NCBI GenBank assembly: GCA_934500875.1
Contig: CAKSTL010000002.1
Span: 160,987 to 224,986 of the forward strand
DNA length: 64,000 nucleotides
Source of the DNA: an uncultured Clostridia bacterium
GTDB taxonomy: Bacteria > Bacillota > Clostridia > UMGS1810
Direction: 5' to 3'
Shown: positions 52,224 to 60,826 of the stretch, one piece after another
How the letters are laid out: each line of letters begins with the position of its first letter
Position numbering within the stretch: the stretch's first letter is position 1
Made by a program: the position numbers and the translations under genes
The notes under the pieces: generated by a model
What the model saw: only the letters and a program-made list of their open reading frames with translations
Told to the model about the DNA's origin: nothing
Databases searched by the model: none

Positions 52224-52898
52224 TTACTTTTCAATCTCTCTGTTGTTGTAGAGTTCTTTTATTTCGTCAATGGGTTTTTGCATAAGATTTTCTATAAGTT
52301 CGGTAAATGTGCCGTCCTTTATTTCTTTTATGCGGTTTTCAAGGTGCTCTGTTTTGGGGGCAAGATATTTTCCGTTAAGCCTTCTTGCCAGCATTGCAAC
52401 CTGCGGATGCGAAATTCCGGCAGGGCATCTTGACGAGCAAACTCCGCACATAACGCAGTCGAACGATTCTTCTGCGCACTTTTCAAATTCGCCCCTTTGC
52501 GCATATGCAATGTACTGCATAACGTTAAGGCTCTGTGTGCAGCTCTTTGTGCAGGCATTGCAGCCCACGCACGCATAAATTTCGGGGTAAAGCTGCATCA
52601 TAATCTGCTCTGTGGGTTTAACCTTTTCAATGTCGTAAACCTCTTTAACAAGCGGAAAAAAGGGAAGAGTTGCAACATACATATTATCTTCAACCTTTGT
52701 CTGACAGGCAAGGCAGGTTTTAAGCTCCTTGTCGCCCTTTATGCGGTAAATGGTAGCGCAGGCGCCGCAAAATCCGTTTCTGCATCCGCAGCCTCTCACA
52801 AGCTGATATCCGGCATATTCCATTGCACGCATTATAGTAAGGTTATCGGGTACGCTGTACTGCTTGCCGAACAGGTAAACATTAACCATATTTTCCAT
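52224..52898 (-). CDS. frdB: Fumarate reductase iron-sulfur subunit (FrdB/TfrB-like)
   Basis: A 224-aa protein with an N-terminal [2Fe-2S] domain (RGCGCRNGFCGAC plus a distal TCLAC) and two further clusters in CVGCNACTKSCTQ and CVMCGVCSSRCPAG. It carries electrons to the flavin of FrdA. Methanogen TfrB has an additional C-terminal HdrB-like CCG part; here that module is absent, while a separate hdrB occurs upstream in the same operon. ATG 52898 follows AAGGAGG. Confidence 0.87.
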   Translation of the reverse strand: MENMVNVYLFGKQYSVPDNLTIMRAMEYAGYQLVRGCGCRNGFCGACATIYRIKGDKELKTCLACQTKVEDNMYVATLPFFPLVKEVYDIEKVKPTEQIMMQLYPEIYACVGCNACTKSCTQSLNVMQYIAYAQRGEFEKCAEESFDCVMCGVCSSRCPAGISHPQVAMLARRLNGKYLAPKTEHLENRIKEIKDGTFTELIENLMQKPIDEIKELYNNREIEK

Positions 52899-52933
52899 AA
52901 TCAGTTCCTCCTTATATATCAAAATCCGTCATT

Positions 52934-53767
52934 TTAGTATTCGTCGGGAAGCTCGTCAATCTCATCGCACCTGAAAACAGGGCCGTCTTTGCAGACGTAT
53001 TTTGAGCCGATATTACATCTTCCGCACTTTCCGATACCGCACTTCATACGAAGCTCCATTGTGGTGTAAACCTGGGTTTTGTCAAATCCAAGCTCCTGCA
53101 ATCCCGCAAGAGTGAATTTAATCATTATCGGAGGTCCGCACAGAATTGCCGTTTTATCGGTGGAAAAGCCGAGTTCCTTTACATAGTTCGGAACAAATCC
53201 CACGTGACCGTTCCACTCGGGCTGTTCTCTGTCGATTGTAAGGTAAACGTTAACGCCCGAATCTTTTGACCATTCATCAATAATTTCTTTGTAATCGACC
53301 AAATCCTGCATACTTCTTGAGCCGTATACAATATCAATTTTGCCGTAACGGTCACGGTAATGACGGCAGTAGTTTATAACAGAGCGCAGCGGCGCAAGAC
53401 CGATACCGCCTGCGATAAAGAGCATATCGCAGCCTTTAAATTCGGTATCAACGGGAAATGCGTTGCCGTAAGGCCCTCTTATTGTAATCTGCTGTCCTAC
53501 CTCCATAGAATGAAGCCATTCGGTTACACAGCCGCATTTTTTAATGGAAAATTCCATATATTCGGTGTTTGTCGGAGAGGAGGTTATCGAAAACATAGCC
53601 TCGCCTACACCCGGAATTGAAAGCATTGCGCACTGACCGGGCTTGTGGTCAAACGCTTTTTTGCCGTCCTTTGTTACAACACGAAAGGTTTTAACGTCGG
53701 GCGTGTCAATTCTTATATCGGTAACGACGCCGACAGCCGGGATAAGAGCTTCTTTTGTGTCAAGCAT
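52934..53767 (-). CDS. FAD/NAD(P)-binding oxidoreductase subunit (FlxA/AsrB-like)
   Basis: A 277-aa ferredoxin-NAD(P) reductase-type protein. The FAD domain comes first (HKPGQCAMLSIPGVGEAMFSI), then an NAD domain (DMLFIAGGIGLAPLRSVI) and a final CxxxxCGRCN iron-sulfur stretch (CGIGKCGRCNIGSKYVC). It is the probable entry point for NADH electrons. FlxA of flavin oxidoreductase-heterodisulfide reductase complexes and AsrB share this layout; the hdrABC-mvhD context favours the Flx assignment. It overlaps the upstream gene by 8 bp, and GGAGG precedes ATG 53767. Confidence 0.83.
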   Translation of the reverse strand: MLDTKEALIPAVGVVTDIRIDTPDVKTFRVVTKDGKKAFDHKPGQCAMLSIPGVGEAMFSITSSPTNTEYMEFSIKKCGCVTEWLHSMEVGQQITIRGPYGNAFPVDTEFKGCDMLFIAGGIGLAPLRSVINYCRHYRDRYGKIDIVYGSRSMQDLVDYKEIIDEWSKDSGVNVYLTIDREQPEWNGHVGFVPNYVKELGFSTDKTAILCGPPIMIKFTLAGLQELGFDKTQVYTTMELRMKCGIGKCGRCNIGSKYVCKDGPVFRCDEIDELPDEY

Positions 53768-54785
53768 TTTCTCTGCCTCCTAACTTTTTCATTACCTTTA
53801 CAATATTCATCTGAATCGGGCATTTTGCAATACATCTTCCGCAGCCCACGCACGAGAAAAGTCCGTCGTTATTGGTGGGATAATACACAAGCTTGTGCAT
53901 AAACCTCTGTCTGAAGCGTTCAAGCTGGGTAAGACGTGGCTGGCCTGCCGACATTTTTGTAAATTCGGAATACATACACGAATCCCAGCAGCGGAAACGC
54001 TTTACGCCGTGACCGGTATTAAAATCCTTTATATCGTAGCACTGACAGGTGGGGCACACAAACGTGCACGTTCCGCAGCCCAAGCACGATTCGGAAAGCT
54101 CGCTCCATTCTGGAGCGTCGAAAAATTCCTTTGTTTTGCCGCTTCCGAATTTATCCGCCGTAAGGTCTTTGAGCGGAAGCTTTGAAAGACGGTCTTTTAT
54201 AAGATTTTGGTATTCGTCCGCCGCATTTTCGTCTGCGCAGTCGGTAACGCTTTCAACGCTTGCAAGCATTTCTTCGCCCTTTTTTGTTTTAGCACTCATA
54301 TAGAGAAAACCGTCTGTCATATAACAGGCAACATCTCCCTCCGGAGAAGAGGCGTCAATGCCGAAGGTTTGGCAAAAGCACGTTTCAACCGGCTTATCGC
54401 AGGCAAGCGACATAATAACTGCGTTGCTGCGTCGGTTTTGATAGTAGGTATCAACAGGCTCTGCCAGAAATACTCTGTCCAAAACGTCAAAGCTTTTAAC
54501 GTCGCACGCACGGACGCCGAAGATAACAAATTTTTCACATTCTTCTCTTGTGTCAATAACCTCAATGTTTTTGCCGTCAACCTTAAAATCCATAAGATTT
54601 TCGGTTTGCGGAAAGAAGAAATCCTTGGGGCTTCTTACGGTGTTGAGGGCGTTTGAAAGCTTTGCGCCGCTTTCGTATTTTTCAAACTTTGCGCCGCCGG
54701 TTTTGTCCTGCGGAAGATAAAGCGCAGAGCTTTGCGCTATTTTATCAAAAAGAGCGTTTATATTGTCAAGTGAAATTTTACGCAT
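53760..54785 (-). CDS. 4Fe-4S dicluster electron-transfer subunit (FlxB/AsrA-like)
   Basis: A 341-aa protein with an N-terminal domain containing CVIFGVRACDVKSFDVLD-like residues (FGVRACDVKSF) and a C-terminal ferredoxin part with CLGCGTCTFVCPTCQCYD and CVGCGRCIAKCPIQ. This layout is seen in AsrA and in FlxB. It would relay electrons between FlxA and the MvhD/HdrA part. ATG 54785 follows GGGGTG; the frame continues upstream to 54803 without a better site. The overlaps on both sides suggest a tightly coupled complex. Confidence 0.8.
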   Translation of the reverse strand: MRKISLDNINALFDKIAQSSALYLPQDKTGGAKFEKYESGAKLSNALNTVRSPKDFFFPQTENLMDFKVDGKNIEVIDTREECEKFVIFGVRACDVKSFDVLDRVFLAEPVDTYYQNRRSNAVIMSLACDKPVETCFCQTFGIDASSPEGDVACYMTDGFLYMSAKTKKGEEMLASVESVTDCADENAADEYQNLIKDRLSKLPLKDLTADKFGSGKTKEFFDAPEWSELSESCLGCGTCTFVCPTCQCYDIKDFNTGHGVKRFRCWDSCMYSEFTKMSAGQPRLTQLERFRQRFMHKLVYYPTNNDGLFSCVGCGRCIAKCPIQMNIVKVMKKLGGRENA

Positions 54786-55770
54786 TGCCTTCACCCCTTT
54801 CAACAGCCTCGCCGGGTTCCAAATCTTCGGTGGTATAGTTTACAACCGGCGCTCTTGAGCCGACTTCTTCGCCTGCCTGATAGTCGCCGTAGAACGAATT
54901 TATATCTTTTATAAATTTTCTGTTCAAAAGGTGAAGCGGAATGTGCTGCGGACAAACTCTTGAACATTCGCCGCAGTCGGTGCAGCGCCCTGCAACGTGA
55001 AATGCACGGATAATGTGGAACATTTTTTCTTCAAATTCGTTTGAAGCTGCCTTATTTTCAACGCCCGAGTTCGGGTTGTCAAACACGCACTTTTCGCAGG
55101 TGCAGGCAGGACAAACGTCACGGCACGCATTGCATCTTATACACCTTGACAGCTCGTTTTGCCAGAATTTGAAACGTTCATCGGGAGTCATTTTTTCAAG
55201 TTTTTCAACCTCGTCAAAACGGCCTGACGAAATTATTTCGCCGTTTTCGCCTATCATTTCGTCATAGGCAACGCATTTTTTCGATTTGCAGTTTATGCAT
55301 CTTTCGCAAAGACAGTCGTTTCTGTCAAGGGTTATTTTGCCGTCATAGAGAGTATTGGCAACGACTTTACCGCCGTCCTCTGCAACCGACAAAATGCCGC
55401 CGCATTTTTCTTTTATTTTGTTGATATCAAGCATACCGTCGCACGAAATTCCCACCGCATACACCTTTTCACGGTCAAAACGGTGCTCGGTAAGAAGCTG
55501 GTTAAAGCTGTATGAATCGCACGGTTTTAAGAAAACCAAAACCTTATTTTCGCTTTTTCCGGTTTCTTTTATAAGATATTTTGAAAAGTTTGCGCCGCAG
55601 AAATCTCCCCACACAAGCCCGTTTTCAAGAGCCGAAACGTCTTTGAAAACAGCGGGAGTGACATCATATTCAAACTCGCCCTTTCCCCAGGAAAGAACAC
55701 GGTCGCAAACACTTTTTTCCATAAGCTCTTTTGCTTTTGAAATGAGAATTTCACGTTTTATTTTTTGCAT
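54778..55770 (-). CDS. Iron-sulfur electron-transfer subunit (FlxC-like)
   Basis: A 330-aa protein sharing its N-terminal design with the neighbour at 53760 (FLKPCDSYSFNQLL here, FGVRACDVKSFDVL there). It adds a cysteine-rich middle (CLCERCINCKSKKCVAYDE) and two ferredoxin clusters (CIRCNACRDVCPACTCEKC and CTDCGECSRVCPQ). The pair looks like a duplicated FlxB/FlxC set. ATG 55770 follows GGAGG inside mvhD. The last residues overlap the next gene. Confidence 0.78.
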   Translation of the reverse strand: MQKIKREILISKAKELMEKSVCDRVLSWGKGEFEYDVTPAVFKDVSALENGLVWGDFCGANFSKYLIKETGKSENKVLVFLKPCDSYSFNQLLTEHRFDREKVYAVGISCDGMLDINKIKEKCGGILSVAEDGGKVVANTLYDGKITLDRNDCLCERCINCKSKKCVAYDEMIGENGEIISSGRFDEVEKLEKMTPDERFKFWQNELSRCIRCNACRDVCPACTCEKCVFDNPNSGVENKAASNEFEEKMFHIIRAFHVAGRCTDCGECSRVCPQHIPLHLLNRKFIKDINSFYGDYQAGEEVGSRAPVVNYTTEDLEPGEAVERGEGNA

Positions 55771-56192
55771 CGTAAATCCTCCAATCTCTTATTTTCGCCG
55801 AGCGAAGCAACCTTTGCGGCAAAATCGTTCATAGTCTGCGCAAATTTTGCACCTTCGGCGGCACTTACCCATTCAACACGGGTACGCTCTTTTTCAATGC
55901 CGAGGTAATCGAGCATTGAGAACAAAAGCGCCATACGCCTTCTTGTATAGTAGTTTCCAGAAGTGTAATGGCAGTCGCCCGGGTGGCAGCCGCAGATAAT
56001 TACGCCGTCTGCGCCCCTTTGGAATGCACGCAGAATAAACATTGGGTTTACCCTGCACGAACACGGAACACGGATGATTTTTACATCCGCAGGATAGTTA
56101 AGTCTGTTATTGCCCGCAAGGTCAGCGCCTGCATATGAACACCAATTACAGCAGAACGCCACTATAAGCGGCTTATATTCATTTACTTGCAT
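55758..56192 (-). CDS. MvhD/FlxD-type iron-sulfur linker protein
   Basis: A 144-aa [2Fe-2S] protein of the MvhD family, the usual connector that hands electrons to HdrA. The hallmark cysteines lie in FCCNWCSYAGADLAG, RVPCSCRVNP and CGCHPGDCHY. It overlaps hdrA by 10 bp, the usual partner arrangement in methanogens, acetogens and sulfate reducers. GGAGG precedes ATG 56192. Confidence 0.92.
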   Translation of the reverse strand: MQVNEYKPLIVAFCCNWCSYAGADLAGNNRLNYPADVKIIRVPCSCRVNPMFILRAFQRGADGVIICGCHPGDCHYTSGNYYTRRRMALLFSMLDYLGIEKERTRVEWVSAAEGAKFAQTMNDFAAKVASLGENKRLEDLRCKK

Positions 56193-58177
56193 ATTGCATC
56201 TACCTCCGCCATAATTTGTTTGCTCATAAAGCCTTTAAGGTCCATAGCGCCCGACATACAAGCAACCGTACAAGCTCCGCAGCCCTGGCACACAGCCTCG
56301 TTAACCGACGCAACTCTGCGGATTTTTGTTGTTCTGTCCGGCATACGGAATTCTTTTTCTATATAGCTGATTGCACCGTAGGGGCAAACATTTTCACAGG
56401 TTGAGCAGCCGTTGCACATCATTTCGTCCGAATGAGCAACGCAGGGGTTGCCGACAAGTTTATCCTTGCACAAAAGGCCGATAACCTTTGAAGCCGCCGC
56501 ACCTGCCTGGGATACCGTTTCGGGGATATCCTTCGGGCCCTGGCACGCTCCCGACAAAAATACGCCTGCCGTAGGACTTTCAACAGGTCGGAGCTTGGGA
56601 TGAGCTTCGGTGAAAAAGTCGTTTGTATCCATACTTGCCGTAAGCATTGTGGCAAGCGGACGTGCCGACTTGTCCGGCTCGATAGCCGCCGCAAGAACAA
56701 CCAAATCAGCGTCAATGTTAAGCTGTTTTCCGTCAAGAAGGTCGCTTGCCCTAACCTTTAATTTTCCGTTTTCGGGCGTAACCTTTCCAACCATACCTTT
56801 TATATAGTGAACGCCGTATTCTTCAACCGCACGGCGGTAAAATTCGTCAAAATTCTTTCCGGGAGTACGAACGTCGATATAAAAAACATAAACATCCGTA
56901 TCGGGGTATTTGTCACGAATAAGCATTGCGTGCTTTGCGGTATACATACAGCATATTTTAGAGCAGTATTCCTTGCCCTTTGCGGCGCACGAATCGCACC
57001 TTGAGCCGACGCACTGAACAAAAACTATTGTGTGCGGATGCTCGTTGTCCGAAGGTCTTAAAAGCGTTCCGCCCGTAGGACCTGCCGCATTCATAAGACG
57101 TTCAAGTTCAAGCGATGTGATAACGTCTTTTGACTGCGAATATGCAAACTCATCAAATTTATCCATAGAAATCGGGTTAAATCCCGTTGCGGCAACGATT
57201 GCGCCGTATTGCTCGGTAATAAATTCGTCCTTTGCTTCGTAATCTATAGCCTTTGCGGTGCAAACCTTCGAGCACACTCCGCATTTGCCTGTTTTAAGCA
57301 TTGTGCAGTAGTTAGGGTCAATTGTTGCAACCTTTGGAACAGCCTGCGCAAAGGGAATGTAAATTGCCCTTCTTGTATCCATACCAAGGTTAAATTCGTT
57401 TGGCACTTTCTTTTGCGGACATTTTTCGGTACAAAGTCCGCAGCCTGTGCACACATCCTCTTTAACATACCTTGCCTTGCGCTTTACCGTAACCGAAAAG
57501 TTTCCGACAAATCCTTTAACGTCGGTAACTTCGGAGTACGAAAAAATTCTTATTTTTTCGTTTTGCGCAACGTCTACCATTTTAGGCGTAAGTATGCACG
57601 CCGCGCAGTCGAGAGTAGGGAATGTTTTGTCAAGCTGAGCCATTTTTCCGCCGATTGTTGGCTTCGATTCAACTATATCAACCTCAAATCCGGCGTCCGC
57701 AATATCAAGCGCAGTTTGAATACCGGCAATGCCGCCGCCGATAACAAGCGCACGTTTTGTAACAGGGCTTTCTCCCGGGGTGAGCGGTGTGTTAAGGTTA
57801 ACTTTTGCAACGGCCGCTTTTGCAAGAATAATTGCCTTTTCGGTTCCGATGGGCATTTCTTTGTGCACCCACGAACACTGCTCTCTGATATTTGCAATTT
57901 CAACCATATAAGGGTTAAGACCTGCCTTAGCGGCAGTTTTTCTGAAGGTTGCCTCGTGCATACGTGGCGAGCAGGAACATACCACAATGCCCGTAAGGTT
58001 ATTATCCTTAACGGCATTAATAATCATTTCCTGACCTGCCTGCGAGCACATATATTGATAATCGGTGGAGAAAACAACACCGGGTTCTGCTTTAAGTGCG
58101 TCTGCAACAGCCTTAACGTCTATCGTTCCGGCGATATTCGTTCCGCAGTGACAGACAAAAACTCCAATTCTTTGCAT
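56183..58177 (-). CDS. hdrA: HdrA-like flavoprotein, candidate electron-bifurcating subunit
   Basis: A 664-aa FAD and iron-sulfur protein. The N-terminal domain is GVFVCHCGTNIAGT, the thioredoxin-reductase-like FAD fold starts near residue 143 (ALVIGGGIAGIQTALDIADAG), and an inserted ferredoxin-like domain has CTGCGLCTEKCP. The C-terminal part holds two more clusters (CNGCSTCENVCPYGAI, CQGCGACTVACMSGAM). In known complexes HdrA's FAD splits electron pairs between ferredoxin and a high-potential acceptor. AAAGGAG precedes ATG 58177. Partners HdrB, HdrC and MvhD flank it. Confidence 0.93.
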   Translation of the reverse strand: MQRIGVFVCHCGTNIAGTIDVKAVADALKAEPGVVFSTDYQYMCSQAGQEMIINAVKDNNLTGIVVCSCSPRMHEATFRKTAAKAGLNPYMVEIANIREQCSWVHKEMPIGTEKAIILAKAAVAKVNLNTPLTPGESPVTKRALVIGGGIAGIQTALDIADAGFEVDIVESKPTIGGKMAQLDKTFPTLDCAACILTPKMVDVAQNEKIRIFSYSEVTDVKGFVGNFSVTVKRKARYVKEDVCTGCGLCTEKCPQKKVPNEFNLGMDTRRAIYIPFAQAVPKVATIDPNYCTMLKTGKCGVCSKVCTAKAIDYEAKDEFITEQYGAIVAATGFNPISMDKFDEFAYSQSKDVITSLELERLMNAAGPTGGTLLRPSDNEHPHTIVFVQCVGSRCDSCAAKGKEYCSKICCMYTAKHAMLIRDKYPDTDVYVFYIDVRTPGKNFDEFYRRAVEEYGVHYIKGMVGKVTPENGKLKVRASDLLDGKQLNIDADLVVLAAAIEPDKSARPLATMLTASMDTNDFFTEAHPKLRPVESPTAGVFLSGACQGPKDIPETVSQAGAAASKVIGLLCKDKLVGNPCVAHSDEMMCNGCSTCENVCPYGAISYIEKEFRMPDRTTKIRRVASVNEAVCQGCGACTVACMSGAMDLKGFMSKQIMAEVDAICK

Positions 58178-58193
58178 TGTTTTTCTCTCCTTT

Positions 58194-58580
58194 CTACTTT
58201 GAATATTTCCTGAAGGCGCTCATAATCGCCTGCTGGGGCATATCGTCATCCAAAAGCCTTGGAATATCGTTTGCCGTAAGGTGATTTTCGCCTTTTTGAC
58301 GCACTGCAAGAAGGCGGACAGCCTCTATAAGCTTTGCCGGCTCAACGCCTCTCGGGCAGCGGTCAACGCACGCAAAGCACGAAAGACATTTATATAAAGA
58401 ATCCGATTTCATCAGCGTTTTTATATCGCCGTTTTCAACCATATACACAAACTGATGCGGATGATATTCCATTTCGCCGTAGGAAGGGCATGTGCCCGAG
58501 CATTTTCCGCATCTCATACATTTTTTTGGATTAACGCCCGACATTCGGATAACCTGCTCTTTTAAACCGTTATTCTGCAT
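58194..58580 (-). CDS. hdrC: HdrC-like 4Fe-4S protein
   Basis: A 128-aa ferredoxin-like protein with CMRCGKCSGTCPSYGEMEYHP and CLSCFACVDRCPRGVEP, two [4Fe-4S] sites that link HdrA to HdrB. Both ATG 58583 and ATG 58580 are possible; the second is six bases from AAGGAGG and is preferred. It overlaps the end of hdrB. Confidence 0.9.
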   Translation of the reverse strand: MQNNGLKEQVIRMSGVNPKKCMRCGKCSGTCPSYGEMEYHPHQFVYMVENGDIKTLMKSDSLYKCLSCFACVDRCPRGVEPAKLIEAVRLLAVRQKGENHLTANDIPRLLDDDMPQQAIMSAFRKYSK

Positions 58581-59376
58581 CATTATCCTCCTTTACGCCG
58601 AGAGCTTCTGCCAGAAGCTCTGTAAAATACACAACGGGAACACTGCTGTTATTTTTAATAAGATTGTATTTGCAAAGCGGACAGGCAGTAACCAAAACGT
58701 CTGCGCCGTGCGCTTTTGCGCTGTCGGATACTGCATTTGACTTCGCCTTTGCGCTTTGTGCGTCGTCAAGAGCAACATATCCTCCGCAGCATTCGTTTCT
58801 CATAGGATAAATAACCGGCTCTGCGCCGAGTGCTTTTATAAAATTCTCTATAAGAGTGGGATTTTCAACGTCGTCAAATGCCATAACCTTGCCGGGACGA
58901 AGAAGCATACAGCCGTAATATGCTGCAATTTTTCTTCCCGTAAGCGGATTTTTAACAGCGGCGGATATTTTGTCAAAACCAACCTTATCCCTTAAAATTT
59001 CAAGGTAATGGTAAACCTCGGTTTCGCCGTTATAATCCTCTGTTTTTTCCTTGTCCTGCGACATATAAAGATTTACCTTATCGGCAAAGGATTTGTCGGT
59101 CTGCATTTCATTGTTTGTTTGCTTTATAACGTTGTGACAGGCTGAACATACCGTAACCAAGGGCATATTTGCTTCTTTTGCAGTTTTGAGGGCACGCACC
59201 GACGAAAGCTTTGACGCAATCTCGTCCTTTGCGCTTACAAAAACGCCGCCGCAGCACTGCCAGTCTTTGATTTCGCACATCTCCACGCCCAGAATACGGG
59301 CGCAGGAGCGTGCGTAATAATCAAGCTTTTTTGCCTTTGTTCGGAGGGTACAGCCGGGGAAATAACTTACCTTCAT
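58570..59376 (-). CDS. hdrB: HdrB-like protein with two CCG domains
   Basis: A 268-aa protein with two CCG repeats. The first has Cys9 (FPGC), Cys41-Cys42 (WQCCGGVF) and CSACH; the second has YYGC, RNECCGGY and CPLCKYN. Such cysteines bind unusual [4Fe-4S] clusters that reduce disulfides in methanogens. Bacteria lack CoM-S-S-CoB, so the physiological oxidant here must be something else. Fumarate through FrdAB is the obvious candidate from the operon. GGAGGT precedes ATG 59376. Confidence 0.92.
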   Translation of the reverse strand: MKVSYFPGCTLRTKAKKLDYYARSCARILGVEMCEIKDWQCCGGVFVSAKDEIASKLSSVRALKTAKEANMPLVTVCSACHNVIKQTNNEMQTDKSFADKVNLYMSQDKEKTEDYNGETEVYHYLEILRDKVGFDKISAAVKNPLTGRKIAAYYGCMLLRPGKVMAFDDVENPTLIENFIKALGAEPVIYPMRNECCGGYVALDDAQSAKAKSNAVSDSAKAHGADVLVTACPLCKYNLIKNNSSVPVVYFTELLAEALGVKEDNDAE

Positions 59377-59430
59377 TTGTTTACCTCCAATATATTGGGA
59401 ATATATTTTAACAATTTGGAAAATAATATA

Positions 59431-60807
59431 TTAAACCATCTGTTCGGGGTGGAATACCTCGTCAAATTTCTCAGCCGTAAGAAATCCGAGTTCAACGCAG
59501 GCTTCTTTAAGCGAGATATTGTCTTTAAACGCTTTTTTTGCGGTTTTTGCCGCATTTTCATAGCCGATATACGGATTAAGCGCCGTAACAAGCATAAGCG
59601 AATTGTGAAGATTGTGATACATTTTGTCCTTGTTTGCGGTAATTCCGACAGCGCAGTTGTCGTTGAACGAAACAATAGCCTCTGCCAAAAGACGTGCTGA
59701 CTGAAGGAAATTGTATGCCGCAACGGGCATAAATACGTTAAGCTCAAAGTTACCCTGAGATGCCGCAACCGACACTGCAACGTCGTTGCCCATAACCTGA
59801 ACGGCAACCATTGTAACAGCCTCGCACTGGGTGGGGTTAACCTTGCCCGGCATTATGGACGAACCCGGCTCGTTTTCGGGAATGTGAATTTCACCAAGAC
59901 CGTCACGGGGACCGGACGCAAGCCAGCGGATATCGTTTGCGATTTTAAGCATATCGCAGGCTGTTGCCTTAATTGCGCCGTGCGCAAAAACAATCTCGTC
60001 CTTAGAGGTGAGTGCGTGGAATTTATTTTCTGCCGTAACAAATTTTTTGCCTGTTAAAAGAGCAACTTTTTCGGCAACAAGCTCCGAAAATCCTTTCGGT
60101 GCGTTAAGACCGGTACCTACAGCCGTTCCGCCGAGCGCAAGCTCCAAAAGCGGTTTTACCGACATTTTAAGAAGCTCTGCGTCCCTTTCGAGGCTTGACC
60201 TCCAGCCCGAAATTTCCTGGCTGAATTTAATCGGAGTTGCGTCCTGAAGATGAGTTCTGCCCGATTTTACAATGCCTTCGTTTTCTTTTTCAAGCTTTTT
60301 AAATGTTGCAATAAGCTTTTCAACAGCCGGAAGAAGCTTATCCTCAATGGCAATAACGGCCGAAATATGCATAGCTGTGGGGAATGTGTCGTTTGATGAC
60401 TGGCTCATATTAATGTCGTCGTTCGGGTGGCAAAGCTTTTTGTCCGCAAGCTGGTTTGCACGGTTTGCAATAACCTCGTTTGCGTTCATATTCGACTGTG
60501 TGCCCGAGCCGGTCTGCCATACAACAAGCGGAAAATGACCGTTAAGCTCGCCCGAGATAACCTCGTCGCACGCTTTTTTTATAACGTCGAGTTTTTCTGC
60601 GGTCATTTTTTCGGGTTTAAGCTCTGCGTTAGCCATAGCAGCCGCTTTTTTAAGTATTCCGAATGCGTGAGTGATTTCTCTCGGCATAGTTTCAATGTCA
60701 ACGCCTATTTTAAAGTTCTCGTGGCTTCTCTGCGTCTGAGCCGCCCAAAGACGGTCTGCGGGAACTTTCATTTCTCCCATAGAATCGTGTTCAATACGGT
60801 ATTCCAT
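59431..60807 (-). CDS. fumC: Fumarate hydratase class II
   Basis: FumC interconverts malate and fumarate without an iron-sulfur cluster. The 458-aa protein has VWQTGSGTQSNMNANEVIAN, SSNDTFPTAMHI, GRTHLQDATPI and the signature loop GSSIMPGKVNPTQCEA. It follows mdh by 19 bp and precedes hdrB by 54 bp, so it shares the transcript. Direction toward fumarate is inferred from the neighbours. AAAGGTGAG precedes ATG 60807. Confidence 0.96.
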   Translation of the reverse strand: MEYRIEHDSMGEMKVPADRLWAAQTQRSHENFKIGVDIETMPREITHAFGILKKAAAMANAELKPEKMTAEKLDVIKKACDEVISGELNGHFPLVVWQTGSGTQSNMNANEVIANRANQLADKKLCHPNDDINMSQSSNDTFPTAMHISAVIAIEDKLLPAVEKLIATFKKLEKENEGIVKSGRTHLQDATPIKFSQEISGWRSSLERDAELLKMSVKPLLELALGGTAVGTGLNAPKGFSELVAEKVALLTGKKFVTAENKFHALTSKDEIVFAHGAIKATACDMLKIANDIRWLASGPRDGLGEIHIPENEPGSSIMPGKVNPTQCEAVTMVAVQVMGNDVAVSVAASQGNFELNVFMPVAAYNFLQSARLLAEAIVSFNDNCAVGITANKDKMYHNLHNSLMLVTALNPYIGYENAAKTAKKAFKDNISLKEACVELGFLTAEKFDEVFHPEQMV

Positions 60808-60826
60808 AATTTAATCTCACCTTTCT

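Noticed and set aside
52934..55770. Anaerobic sulfite reductase (asrABC) for the FNR-like and Fe-S genes
   Set aside because: asrC (siroheme subunit) is absent and the genes abut mvhD-hdrABC, which favours a Flx-type module; AsrA/AsrB similarity remains in the text as an alternative.
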